Part shown: positions 22,512 to 33,429 of the stretch, piece after piece
How the letters are laid out: each line of letters opens with the position of its first letter
Numbering within the stretch: the stretch's first letter is position 1
NCBI GenBank assembly: GCA_033239525.1
Contig: BSYO01000010.1
Span: forward strand, 10,257,379-10,321,378
Source of the DNA: Nepenthes gracilis
Taxonomy: Eukaryota > Streptophyta > Magnoliopsida > Caryophyllales > Nepenthaceae
Length of the DNA: 64,000 nt
Reading direction: 5' to 3'
Made by a program: the position numbers and the translations under genes
Notes under the pieces: generated by a model
What the model was told of the DNA's origin: nothing
Databases searched by the model: none
What the model saw: only the letters and a program-made list of their open reading frames with translations

Positions 22512-24187
22512 CATTGAAGATCCTTAAGTACTTATTTTCATAGAAAGAGTTGAATATGAAGCAACGGAGATAGATTGAGTTCCTAAAGGACAATGATTGT
22601 AAAATCCATTATCAGCCTGAAAAAGCTAATGTGGTCACGGATGCTCTTAGTCACCACATTAGTTTTATGGCAAGGTTGCAGATTAAGTAAATGAAAATGT
22701 TGGATTGTTTGAAATACTATAATATCCAGCTGTATGTTAAAGGTAATATGATGATATTGTCATTCCTGTAGGTGTGAATAGAGATCCTCTAGAAGATTAA
22801 AGAAGGACAAGTAAATGATCCATTTTTGATAGATATTGTTGGGGATCTTGATAGAGACTCTCAAATTGAATTTAATGTTCGTGCCAATGGAGTCTTGAGA
22901 TTCTGGGATCGTTTATGTATGTTTGATGACAATGAGCTAAAGTAAGAGATCATGAAGGAGGCTCATTAAACCAGGTATACTATCCACTTTGAAATTAATC
23001 AGATGTACCAGGACTTGAAAAAGATATTCTTGTGGAGGAATATGCGGAGAGAGATTGTGACTTTTGTTCATAGATGCCTTATCTGTCAGTAGCTGAAGGC
23101 CAAAAGGAGGAAGCCTTTGGGTTTATTGTAGCCATTGCCTATCCCAAATTGGAAGTGAGAGGATATTTTGATAGATTTTGTTATAGGTTTGCCTAGGACC
23201 CTAAGGAATCATGACGCAATTTGGGTCATTATGGATCGGTTAACAAAATCAGCTCATTTCTTAACCATTTAGACAACATATTCTTGTGATCGCTTAGTGC
23301 AGTTGTATATCAATGAGATTGATAGGCTACATGAAGTGCTAGCATCTATTGTGTCCGATCGCGATCCACATTTTTCTCTAAATTTTCAAGAATCGAACCT
23401 GAAGTTTAGCATGGTGTATCATCCTTAGATAGTTAGCCAATCTGAGCTGGTAATCTAGATTTTAGAAGATATGCTTAGAGTATCAGCGATGGAGTTGAAG
23501 GAGAATTAGGACGATCACCTTGCATTAGCAGAATTTGCTTATAATAATAGTTTTTAGGCAAGTATTGGCATAACTTCATTCGTGGCATTGTATGGTAGGA
23601 AGTACCGATCTCCTATCCATTGGGAGGAAATAGGAGATAGATGACTTTTGGGGCCTGATGTAATTCGAGCAACATCACAAAAGATTTTGGTAATTTTTGA
23701 GAAGCTAAAGGTGGCTTAGAGCCGATAGAAAAGTTACGCTGACCAAAAGAGATCAAAGCTCAAATTTGAGGTTGGCGATTTTGTTTTCCTCAAAGTATCG
23801 CCATCAAAGGGAACCATTAGATTTGGTGTTAATGGGAAATTGAAGCTGTGATTTATTAGACCCTTCAAAATTTTAGAGAAAGTTGGAGAGGTGGCCTATC
23901 GATTAACGCTGCCACTGAAATTGGCTAATATGTACAATGTTTTCCATGTCTTAATGTTGAGGAAGTACATTTATAATCCAACACACGTCATCGATTATGG
24001 TCCCTTAGCTATCAATGAAGATTTATCTTATTCAGAGGAGCCAATACATATTTTGGATCAAAGAGACCAGATTTTGCGCTCAAAGACCATCCCTCTTTTG
24101 AAGATATTGTGGAGGAACCATTCTCACGAGGAAGCGATGTGGGAAAGGGAGGATGAGATTTGGGAGAAATATCTCCATTTATATTGA
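22512..24187 (+). pseudogene. Ty3/gypsy chromovirus pol remnant: RNase H end, integrase, chromodomain-like tail
   Basis: It starts inside the RNase H end (KYLFS, then ADALSH-type TDALSHH). It continues with the integrase HHCC zinc finger (TIHFEINQMYQDLKK ... CLICQ), the integrase core (ILIDFVIGLPRT, IVSDRDPHF, LAEFAYNNSF), GDFVFLKVSP and the C-terminal LRKYIYNPTHVIDYGPL and WRNHSHEEAMWE, typical of Tekay/Del-type chromoviruses. Reverse transcriptase, protease and gag are absent. The frame is broken by many stops; most replace Q (CAG to TAG) or W (TGG to TAG or TGA). The last 98 codons (23891-24187) are open. The polypurine tract and 3' LTR follow. Confidence 0.85.
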
Positions 24188-24194
24188 GGTATGT
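24185..24194 (+). other. Pol stop codon overlapping a splice-donor-like site
   Basis: TGAG|GTATGT: the pol stop TGA is followed by one G, then GTATGT. The single leftover G is in the phase needed to complete the first D codon of the LTR micro-ORF. Confidence 0.5.
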
Positions 24195-24243
24195 GTTTTT
24201 GTTTAATTTATAAGATTCATTAATTTCAAGGATGAAATTTTAT

Positions 24244-24257
24244 AAGTGGGGGAGAGT
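24244..24257 (+). other. Polypurine tract
   Basis: AAGTGGGGGAGAGT immediately before the LTR start TGTGAGG; primes plus-strand DNA synthesis in LTR retrotransposons. Confidence 0.8.
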
Positions 24258-25548
24258 TGTGAGGTTCTGATTTCCAGAATATAGTAACTAGGAGTAATTA
24301 ATTTAATATAATCAAAATTAGACTTAAGTTTTGAAAGCAAAGTTGGAAGTGGGAGGCCTAGCACCTGAGTGGTGCTCGATGAGTGCCTAAGGCATATTTA
24401 ACAGAATGGGCGCACCCAAGGCAGGCTCGATGAGCATCTGAGGTGCGGATTCTTGGGTAGTCACACCCGAGCAATGCCCGACTAGGTATAAATACCCACA
24501 TAGTTAGTTTTTCAGTCATTTTCGGAATAGTGAGAGAGAAGAGAGAGAGCGTGGAGAAGAGAGAGGAGGAGACTGAAGCTTTCAGGTCCGTTTCCGAGTT
24601 AGAGTTAGTTGAAGAAGTTATAGATTAGGTCAAGGTAAGTGCACCCATATACTTTTCTTTCTTTTGTTACTCTTTTTGTTTCGTTCTCTTTGGGTATTTT
24701 TATTTAAATACCCGTCTGTACTTTTATTTCAAAATACCCATATCTTAAGCATGTATATATGTTAATTTTATATTCAATTTGGAAGTTTTCTATGGTATTG
24801 TTTTTCGTGGAAACCCTAACCCCACACCCCGCATTTTTGCCCATTTATTTTGGGGTTTTTAAAAAGATTTAGCATTAGAAAATTGAAATCCTAACTTATG
24901 AACGTGATTATTTGGTATTTATTCACATGTATTTTGTATATATTATTTTGTATGTTTTGAAAATTATGTTGGATGCCTTTTGTGAAGGGATTTGTGATCC
25001 AAAAGTCACAAAAAGTTCTATTTGGCTCAACATGGTAAGGATTTCCTAATTTTTTTTCAAATTTATGTTAATTTGTGAATGTATTTGAAATTATATGAAG
25101 CCTTAAGTTCACAAGAAAATGACAATTTGTATTTATACCCAAGAAATATGAAAATTATGCAATGTAAAAGAAGGGAACTCCACAATTTGTTAAGTTTGAT
25201 GAATCGTTCTCCAAGAAGTGAAAACTTTATGTTAAGAATAAGTGTGGACTTTCCCTTAAGAATAATTAATTAAGAAATTATAGCAAGAATTTATATTTTA
25301 GAGGGTGATATTTTCTTACATGTCTTAGGATATTACAGTGGTAGACCAAGGAATACTCCTGGGCCACAGGAGATGCTATGATGGCATATGTTTTGGCTTC
25401 GTATATTAGGTTAAAAGTATACTGCTCACCACAAAGTGTTTGAATTGTATGGGCAGTGCCTTAGAATTAGTGAAAAAATATACATTCCATTTCCTATTTG
25501 ACTACTCCGTTAACTGGTAATGCCTACTAGCCCTGATTCCTAAATAAT
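24258..25548 (+). mobile_element. 3' LTR, part before a LINE-like insertion
   Basis: It starts TGTGAGGTTCTG after the polypurine tract. The CTCGAG cluster is decayed to CTCGATGAG forms (24360-24480). Then come a TATA box at 24487, a GA-rich leader, the donor GTCAAG|GTAAGTGCACC near 24635, and a diverged interior. The LINE-like element at 25564-28195 splits it; it resumes at 28211. Confidence 0.7.
24487..24494 (+). promoter_or_regulatory. TATA box of 3' LTR
   Basis: TATAAATA between the decayed CTCGAG cluster and the GA-rich leader. Confidence 0.55.
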
Positions 25549-25563
25549 GAATGAATTTCTACA

Positions 25564-28195
25564 ACCCGAGGTTTCTGCTGCTTTCTAGAGAGAGTAGCTC
25601 TCACCTCTCTCTAGGTTTCTGCTGCTTTTCAAATTTGAACCAGATAAAAGGAGTTCGATATTCAATATGTATTTGGAACCGCCAGAGGCGGCCATGGCCG
25701 GCCTCCTCGGTGCTCCTCCTGGTTCCCTTCCTGGACCTTAGCCTTCCCTCTTCTCCCACTCATTCTTATGAACGGTGGTTTTGCCCATTTCGTCCAACGA
25801 CCGGATGTTCTCCCTCTGGTTTCTTCTCCCGCGCCGGCTGAGGGCGTTTTCAGCACTCAAAAATCTGTGAATGTGCCGGATTCAAACATCCATTCCTGGT
25901 CCAACATAGTCCAGAACGGTGGTAAGCCTTCCTTCCCTGTTCTGAACTACTTTCCTCCTCAGAGTGTGGTTGGCAAAGTTGCCCGTATCTCTCCTCCTCT
26001 CGAGGTCATTCAACAAAGTAAGAAGTCTGAAAATCTACGTTACTGGGCTTCTTCTCTGGCAAATCCTTGAACTTCCAATCTGTTGCCCATATTGCTCATC
26101 GGATCTGGCAGCGTTTTGGCATCTGCCATATTGCTGAGAGTGCAGATGGTTTCTTTCTCTTTCGATTTTCTTCTGATGTTAATATGGAAGAGGTTCTGGC
26201 CAGAGGACCATGGTCATTCAGAGGTAAATCTATTTTTCTCAATCGTTGGAAACGGGAATGCCTTTGGCTAAAGAGAATTTAAATTCTCTTCCGATCTGGA
26301 TTAAATTACGGAATGTCCCTGTTGATTTCTAGACCCCTCTGGGGCTCAACTAGATCAGCAGCGCAGTGGGCAAACCCATCCAATTTGATATCGCCACGGC
26401 TAGGATGGACCGTTTGCATTATACTCGGGTTTGTGTTGAAGTCAAGCAGGATGCTGTTCTCCCAACAAAAATTGTTTTGAGCAAGCGTTCTACTTCTGAG
26501 GAGGAGCTAGTTGTTGAGGTTGAGGTGGAATCTCCTGACAAATCCATGAGGTTTTAGGCCTTCTGCTGGTAAGTCTCCCAGGAAGGGAGCTTTATCTAAT
26601 ATATGCCCTCAAACTTCTTCCTTTTCGGCTGGGGTGTCTAGTGAATTGGGGTGCCCTAGCAATTCATCTGCCCCCCTTTTGTCTGACTGTCTCCCGGTCT
26701 CTGTCAAGGACCATGAGGTGAAGAATTTGGAGGCCCCGTGTGCTTAATTAGGTGAGCAATTTGTTACCGAAGTTCAAGAGGAGGCCCCTACCTCTCGTCC
26801 TCCTCCTGCTGATACTGTCTCTCTGGGTTCGGGTGATACCGGCCCTGTGGGGTGTGCTCAGGATGGCATGCTACCAATTTCTGCTTCTGGGGAGACTCCA
26901 TTAGTTTTGTTTGATCTAGGCTCCAAACCTGGCAAAAAGTTGTTGGATTGTGAGGGTTCTTCATCTCCTAGAGTCCTTGTTGTTGACCAGATGCAAGTGG
27001 TTCAAAAGAGTGTAGTGACCCACCATGAATGGCATCAGGTCTCAGAAGCTGAGTTTTCTTCTGGTGTGGGCATTCTGGGCATTGGCGTTGCCCCTGTCCA
27101 GACTCCATCAGGTTGTAGTTGGTTACGGCCAATTTTGGATCCCAAAAACTGTAGGCAACAGCTTTTGCTTGATGCCCAGTCTTGCTCCCAAGCTGGCAAT
27201 ATGGTCCGTATTGGTTGTGGGGTTGATCCGAAATTCCTCTCTTCGGATGTGGATATTGTGTTTACTCATGATTCCAGCTCAAGATTCTCCAATGAGCCCC
27301 CTTGGTGGCACCCGGCTTCAATGAAAGGACTGTGGGGGATGAGGCTATGCTAGCCGGTGACAAACGGGCCATTGATTGTGATTCTAATGTTGTGTCTTCT
27401 TAGTCCTCCGAGGGCTGGTCTGCTGAGGAAATTGATAACGATCCAATGCACTATGCCCTCCAGAGCTTACTTATGGAGAATGCTACTCAACTTTATGTTA
27501 GCTCCATCGTCAAGGTCCATTGAGGATTTTTGTTTGATTTCTTAGATTTTTGTTGGAATGATGTGACTGAGTTAACAAAGGAAAAATTCAAATCATCCTT
27601 TCCACTGGAGGAGGATTAACTTAACAGCTCCTCGGGTGCTTATTTTGAAGCCCTCCGTTTGTTGATGGTTGCCACATCTTCTAAACCACACATTGATTCC
27701 TTATCTCCTGATAGGAAGCAAATTATATTTGACTTTCTTAGTGTCCTGCTGAAATGGAATTCAGATTTTCCTTCTGGTCTTTATAGTAATCTGGATGGAT
27801 TAGTGACGGGCCTCCAGGCGTTTGAAAGCTCAAACTGTTCGCAACTGCTGAATGCCCATTACATTGTGGAGGGGGTTCACAATCTCGATAGAATGGAGAC
27901 TGAAGGTACATGGATTCAAGCTAAATCAAGGAGGAAGCGTAAAGCTGCCCCCAAGAACTCTAAGTCTTCCTCGGGCATAAAAGCCAAGCTTTAGCCGCCT
28001 GAAGGCCTGATTGGTATCTTGGATCATGAAGATCGTATATTCTTGTAGTTTTATTTCTTAATGACTTTTGTCATGGTCTTAGGGGACTCCCTTGTTTCTA
28101 TGTTTCTTTCCCCAAGTCAGAAAAATACTTGGTAAAGAACATAGTTTTTGTACCTTTTCTTTAAATTTTAATGCACTTAATTACTTACCAAAAAA
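25564..28195 (+). mobile_element. Full-length LINE-like element with ORF1 only, 2.6 kb, with TSD
   Basis: Flanked by GAATGAATTTCTACA (25549-25563) and GAATAAATTTTTACA (28196-28210), 13 of 15 bases equal. The 5' leader has TAGAGAGAGTAGCTCTCACC as in the element at 3011. An ORF1-like region follows, then a short 3' untranslated region and ACTTACC plus poly-A. There is no endonuclease or reverse transcriptase, and only about 200 bases separate the end of the ORF1 region from the poly-A. It therefore looks like a non-autonomous LINE derivative, not a 5'-truncated copy. Confidence 0.75.
25768..27994 (+). pseudogene. LINE ORF1-like gene with DUF4283, frameshifted
   Basis: The first frame (25768-26070) has an N-terminal region with RPDVLPL and ISPPLEVIQQ, the usual lead-in to DUF4283. 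It shifts near 26067 into FQSVAHIAHRIWQRFGI and ARGPWSFRGKSIFLNRWK, and shifts again near 26270 into LPIWIKLRNVPVDF, SSAVGKPIQF and YTRVCVEV. A W codon in the WTPLGL motif is TAG. The region after 26558 is long, polar and P/S/E-rich, in several frames, ending in an open frame at 27659-27994 with a basic tail (SRRKRKAAPKNSK). No CCHC knuckle is evident. Start choice: ATG at 25768 heads the frame that reaches the domain. Probably a dead copy of an RNA-binding ORF1. Confidence 0.7.
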
Positions 28196-28210
28196 GAATA
28201 AATTTTTACA

Positions 28211-28805
28211 TGTTTTAGAACCTAAAGGAATCAGAAATAAAATGTGGAAGAAAAATAAGTTTCGAAAATGTATTTGATCATATTTTATGTTTATACATCT
28301 GTATTATACTCCTATGCCCTTCTCTTGATTTATTTTGAGTATATTGCTTATTATCTTTGATTATATTGTACATTGTTAAGTATTCGACTCACTCCTTGCT
28401 ATTTTTTTTGCCTTCAAATGAGCACGAATTTAGCAGTTGGCTAGGCTGTAAATTGGAAGAATATTTTGTAGACCTCCATTTTGTGGTTTTGTTCTCGCAT
28501 ATAGAGGATCTTTATACAATTTTGAAGGATATGTATCGATGTATTTGCTATATTAATGATGTACAAATGAGTTTAGTTCCACTATGTATTGATGATTGTA
28601 CATACTTTCGTAGGTCATTATGATTTTATTTTTGGTACCTAATGATATCTATTTTGTATCGACGTTATATTCGGAGATATGACATTGGAGCCACGAATGG
28701 ATTATGGCATTTTTGGATGCTGTGTGTTTATTGTTGTGTTATATTTATATTTGTACAGGTGAATAGTATAGGTTTGTGTTTAGTTTGTCAAACATTTTGC
28801 AGGTG
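28211..28805 (+). mobile_element. 3' LTR, part after the LINE-like insertion
   Basis: It continues the LTR started at 24258. It carries GACTCACTCCTTGC, a T-rich tract and CCTTCAAATGAGCACGAATT near 28413, a decayed acceptor and micro-ORF whose stop is lost by a small deletion. It then has GGATGCTGTGTG and TTTGTACAGG and stops near 28805 without its terminus, where a minus-strand integrase fragment begins. Confidence 0.6.
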
Positions 28806-28811
28806 GGACCA

Positions 28812-29220
28812 TGCTGGATCTTGGTTTGAACATGGTCTGTCACAATTATAAGCAAATTCCGCTAGAGTCAAGTGATCATCCCAATTCTCTTTCAACTCCG
28901 TCACCGATACTCTAAGCATGTTGTCTAAAATCTTGATATTTCGTTCAAATTGGCAATTTGTTTGACGATGATACACCGTGCTAAATTTCAAATTCATCCC
29001 TAGTTCTCGATACAAATTCTCCCAAAATTTAAAGATAAAATGTGTATTGCGATCAGATACAATAGACANCGGAACTCTACGAAGTCTAACAATCTTGTTA
29101 ATATACAATAGCGCCAAGCGATCACAAGAATACGTCATCTGAATGGCTAAGAAATGAACTAATTTTGTTATCCGATCCACAATGACCCGAATTGCATCAT
29201 GATTCCTTGGGGTTTTCCGT
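28812..29220 (-). pseudogene. Integrase fragment
   Basis: On the minus strand the frame reads PRNHDAIRVIVDRITK, SIVSDRNTHF, FWENLYRELGMNLKFSTVYH, QFERNIKILDNMLR and LAEFAYN, the Ty3/gypsy integrase core with the second aspartate (SDR) and the glutamate (FER). A single ambiguous base (n at 29069) falls in the codon before SIVSD. Both ends are truncated, by LTR sequence on one side and LINE sequence on the other. Confidence 0.75.
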
Positions 29221-29426
29221 TAGGCCTTAGTTGGATTGCAAGTGGGGTTGGGGTTCCTCTCCGCTTGGATCCGTCCACTGCTTAGATGGATCGTTTGCAA
29301 TTCGCACGAGTTTGTGTCGAAGTGGGCTGGGGAGTTTCCCTTCCCTCAAAAATTAGGCTTGAATCTAGCTCTGATGGTGTGGACCCGTGTATTGAGGTGG
29401 AGGTTGTGTACAATCGGATGCCGGCG
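29221..29426 (+). pseudogene. LINE ORF1 fragment (DUF4283 end), part 1
   Basis: The frame reads LGLSWIASGVGVPLRLDPST, then a stop in place of the usual residue, then MDRLQFARVCVEVGWG, the C-terminal half of DUF4283, and acidic EVEVVYNRMPA. A solo LTR (29427-32551) splits it and it resumes at 32557. It is the same domain as at 1-577 and 26067-26560. Confidence 0.75.
29422..29426. repeat. TSD CGGCG, left copy
   Basis: Matches 32552-32556 exactly; 5 bp is the usual TSD length of LTR retrotransposons. Confidence 0.85.
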
Positions 29427-29724
29427 TGTGACGGATTTTTTTTTTTTTTTGATTCCATCATTCATAACACAATTGAAAACCCAACTAAACCAATTGGGTG
29501 CAACACAGGATCACAGATGCCATCTAGGACCCATATACTTTTAACCATAATAAGTATAGCGGAAGTTATTCTAACACTTGCGGAAGCATTCATATTCATT
29601 CCAAGATATTTATTTCCGAGTACATAGCCAAAATGTTTACCATAGAAGTCCATCAAGTCATTACAATAATATCTCTCCAAAATAAGCTTCCGAAGTCTTT
29701 AATAATCCTTCAAACAAGCTCTAA

Positions 29725-29763
29725 TTACTCCAACTCGTCGGGCACAAGCTCTAAAACTTCATC
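29725..29763 (-). other. LTR micro-ORF, DEVLELVPDELE-stop
   Basis: Follows TATATTTTCCCCTATAG on the minus strand; the closest match to the consensus among all copies. Confidence 0.6.
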
Positions 29764-30195
29764 TATAGGGGAAAATATAAAACAGTGAGCCGAGGTCTAG
29801 CAAGGTACATGCACATGAGTAGTAAAACGATGATGCAATCTGGCCATATAACTATGCATAAAACGTAACGGTTAATCAGAATGTAGTCCAAGAAAAATAG
29901 AGAAAACATACCTTGATAGTTCTATAGTTCAGAAAACGCAGTGTCGGACAAGAACGGTAAATGATAACATAACATATCGTGTCGGTGCGATAAACGGTGA
30001 ACAGTACATATCATATCGGTAACAGTATTTCATATTCGATAATCTGTACTTCATATTTGGTAATCGGTACTTCATATTCGGTAATCGGTATGGTAACATA
30101 ACATATCAGTAAAATAGTAAATGATACTTCATATCGTATCGGTACAGACCCTGCCAGTATACCCTACTAGCTGAGGGGGCGAATAATTGAGGATA

Positions 30196-30218
30196 GATTG
30201 TGTTCACTCCACACAATC
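30196..30218 (-). other. Hairpin H3, perfect arms
   Basis: Plus-strand arms GATTGTGT and ACACAATC with a 7-base loop. An identical pair of arms lies at 33401-33423 in the neighbouring LTR. Confidence 0.65.
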
Positions 30219-30649
30219 TAAGGATAGTAACTGTCATATGTGTATCCCATCTGGCGGGATCGGTACGGTATGTCACCCGAAGGTAGGCCGATAACTGCTA
30301 TATGGGTATCCCATCCGGCGGGATCGGTACGGTATGCCACTCGAAGGTAGGCCGGTAACGGTAGTTCCCTCTGTCCATAACGCCCCAAGGGCAGGGCGGA
30401 CCACAAATAACTCCATGGACAGAGTTATCCTCGATTACCACCGAAAAGTCCTAAGGCATGCCGGAGAACCTTCCGACCGTAGTCGGTCCGAGGTCCTAAA
30501 ATAATCAGAATAAACCATTTCTTTATCGAAAACCCCTTTTTGAAATCAAACTTTCATAATATTTCTTCAGCTATTTTTAAGTATACATGAAAATTTTCTC
30601 GGTACCGGTACATATTTTGGAAACAATTACACTTGGGGCCGGTTTAGAT

Positions 30650-31270
30650 TTTTATCAAGGAAGGGCCGGAGCTCTTTTCTCGTTAGGGGAGCTGGTTTCA
30701 TTTCCAGTATAAAAAGCCGGAGTTCTTTTCTTTCTCAAAATGCCGGAGTGCTTTTTCTCAAAAAGTCGGAGTGCTCAAAAAGCCGGAGTTCTTCTTTTCT
30801 TTTAAAAGAGGCCGGAGGGCTTTTTGGACGGAGTGCCTTTTGGACGGAGTGCCTTTTTACTGATAGCCGGAGTACTTTTAAAAGCCGAAGTTCATTTTCC
30901 TCAAGGGACAGATTTCATTAAAAGCCGGAGTTCATTTCACATTAGGGCCGGAGTTCATCTTAAGGCCGGAGTTCTTTTTCCAACAAAAGGACGGAGTTCT
31001 TTTTCTCAGAGGACGGAGCTTATTTTCTCAAAGGACGGAGATCATTTTCTCAAAGGCCGGAGTTCATTTTACATTAAGGCCGAGCTCATTTTCTTATATA
31101 AAGCCGGGGCTCATTTCTATATTAAGGCCGGAGTTCTTTTTCCAACAAAAGGACGGAGTTCTTTTTGACAAAAGGCGGCGTTCAAAAGCTGGAGTTCATT
31201 TCCCTTTAAAGCTAGAGTTCATTTCATATTAAGGCCGGAGTTCATTTTACATTAAGGCTGTGTTCAATTT
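30650..31270. repeat. GCCGGAGT minisatellite in LTR A
   Basis: About 25 imperfect units of 18-30 bp built on GCCGGAGTTC and GGACGGAGTTC followed by TTTTTCTC or CATTTTAC. A 114-aa frame through it is an artefact. Confidence 0.85.
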
Positions 31271-31783
31271 CAAGCAAATGCCGTTTTCATGCCAAATGTC
31301 GGTTCATTTTACATGCCAAATGCTGGTTTCATATTACATGCCAAATGCTGGTTTCGTTTTACATGCCAAATGTCAAACCCCGTTTTACATGTCAAATGCG
31401 GTTGTATCCTTTGGTCCGGATTTCATGTAAGTTGAGAAAAGTAAGAAACAAAGGATCATGAACTTGGAACATATTCAAACGAAAACTAAAAACGCGTTAA
31501 CGTCCGAATACTTGCAGCAAAATAGAGTGCAGTATATTTGCAAATGAACTAAAAACTGAAGTTAAAAACAGCGTCCGAAGTAACTTGCAATATTCATAAA
31601 GCATTAACTTAAAAACAGCATCCGAAGTACACTTGCAATATTCATAAAGTATGAACTTAAAAACAGCGTCCGAAGTACACTTGCCTGACTGTCCACTCCA
31701 GCTGCCTCAAAGTTCTTCCCTCCTTCTTCGATCCTTATTCTTCCTGGCGCGTAAACTCACACTCATCTCTCAACCTGAGCCGG

Positions 31784-31791
31784 TATATAAA
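31784..31791 (-). promoter_or_regulatory. TATA box of solo LTR A
   Basis: TTTATATA on the minus strand, about 100 bases before the GCAAGT donor. Confidence 0.55.
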
Positions 31792-32551
31792 GAGGAGGGA
31801 GTAGGTGGGGTAAGTTGAGGTAAGTTACCTACTCGGTACTTGCCTTCAGTGATTTGGTGGAAGTAGCAGGTTAATTTACTTACCTCAATACTTCTACTCA
31901 GGGTGTGATGAGGTAGTTTACCTACCTCATTTGGTCGAGCCCTAGTTGGATCCTAACTAACTAATAAAGTTGCTTTTGTCTTTAGTCGTCGGTCAACTTT
32001 TTGGTAAATTTTCTAGCCAGCGCTGGCCATCATCACAAATTCCGGTCAACCTTTATTCAAATCCGGTTAAAACTTCAAATTCGGTCAACATAATTCCCTC
32101 AAATCCAGCCAACTCCTTCAAATCTGGTCAACATCTCCTATTCCAGTCAACTTCTTCTTATTATTCACTCCGTCCGTTACCTTCTCATCAACTTCGGATT
32201 TTATTCTCCTTGCACCCATAATTCTACTCGGCTTTACCAACACACAAGGCCGGGACTTGATTTCCGGCTTAAGTGAAAGGTGACTGCTTTTACACTAAGG
32301 AGAACGGATTTCTTTACGCTAAGAGAAGACGAACTTCTTTCCTCACACAAAGGCCACTCCTCAGGTCGAGGCCACTTCGGCCTCACTTCACAATTCACTC
32401 GGTCTTCAAATTGAAGACAAATTCTCGATTTCAAAATATGCTCTAAAAATAGGTTTACATTTTTTCGAATAACCTTCAATTTTCCTTGACCCTTTGATTA
32501 TTTTGACTCGATGACTGGGACTTCCTATATTTGAGAATCTGGGTTGTCACA

Positions 32552-32556
32552 CGGCG
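32552..32556. repeat. TSD CGGCG, right copy
   Basis: Exact copy of 29422-29426 at the other end of the solo LTR. Confidence 0.85.
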
Positions 32557-32671
32557 TGTTAGGTTGCTGGCCGTAAGACCACTTCGGGTAAGCTAGAGAA
32601 GGTTGTCACTTCAAATAAATTGGCTCCAAAGGGTGCCTTAAGTGGGGATGCCACTCTCTTGGCCCGAAATG
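32557..32671 (+). pseudogene. LINE ORF1 fragment, part 2
   Basis: Continues the frame broken at 29426. It reads a stop in the second codon, then VAGRKTTSGKLEKVV, a basic linker. It ends where the next LTR A piece starts at 32672. Confidence 0.6.
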
Positions 32672-32966
32672 TGTGACGGAACGGATTTTTTTTTTAATTC
32701 CGTCATTCATAACACAATTGAAAACCTAAACTAATTAGGTGCAACACAGGATCATAGATGCCATCTAGGACCCATATACTTTTAACCATAATAAGTATAG
32801 CGGAAGTTATTCTAACACTTGCGGAAGCATTCATATTCATTCCAAAATATTCATTTCCGAGTACATAGCCAAAATGTTTAACCATAGAAGTCCAACAAGT
32901 TATTACAATAATATTTCTCAAAAATAAGCTTCCGAGGTCTTTAATAATCCTTCAGACAAGCTCTAA

Positions 32967-33005
32967 TCATTCCAACTCGTCAGGCACAAGCTCTAAAACT
33001 TCATC
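32967..33005 (-). other. LTR micro-ORF, DEVLELVPDELE-stop
   Basis: Follows TTTCTCCCTACAG. It encodes the same peptide as 29725-29763, with D as GAC/GAT and stop TGA instead of TAA. Confidence 0.6.
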
Positions 33006-33429
33006 TGTAGGGAGAAAAATATAAAACAGTGAGCCGAGGCCAAGCAAGGTACATGCATATGAACTGTAAAACGGTTATGCCAAAACGATCATATAACCAT
33101 GCAGAACCAGAATGTTTAATCAAACGATATTAAATCTCATGCTTCATAAATCATTACACTGTAGACTGTAAAACAATAACTATAAACTTTACTGATGCAT
33201 GGTAAAACTGAAAACAATACTCTATACTATTCACCGTTATCTTTTCACTGTATACGGTTCATTATCATCTTTTCATCAGATGATACTCTATCATCTTTTC
33301 ACTGTACAATACATTTTTATCTTTTACTGTGACGTATCTTAACAATTTCAGACCCTGCCAGTGTACCCTACTAGCGGAAGGGGGCGAATGATCGAGGATA
33401 GATTGTGTTCAGTTCACACAATCCAAGGC

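Larger units (their letters stand above)
29427..32551 (-). mobile_element. Solo LTR A, 3.1 kb, with perfect 5-bp TSD
   Basis: On the minus strand it starts TGTGACAACCC and ends ATCCGTCACA, with CGGCG on both sides (29422-29426 and 32552-32556). Sense order: U3 with repeated GACCGGATTTGA words, TATA (31784-31791), leader, donor GTCAG|GCAAGTGTAC at 31685/31684, three repeats of a roughly 57-bp segment after it (31553-31684), the GCCGGAGT array, the CGAGGATAACTCTGTCCATG block, hairpin H3 (30196-30218), short CGGTAATC repeats, acceptor CCCCTATAG and an intact micro-ORF (29725-29763). Single clean LTR with matching TSD, so a whole element inserted in the LINE and then lost its interior by LTR recombination. 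Confidence 0.92.

Noticed and set aside
29069..29069. Ambiguous base (n) in the integrase fragment as biological variation
   Set aside because: More likely a sequencing or consensus uncertainty in repetitive DNA; the fragment is already a pseudogene.
30824..31168. 114-aa frame
   Set aside because: It runs along the GCCGGAGT minisatellite of LTR A on the antisense strand; repeat artefact.
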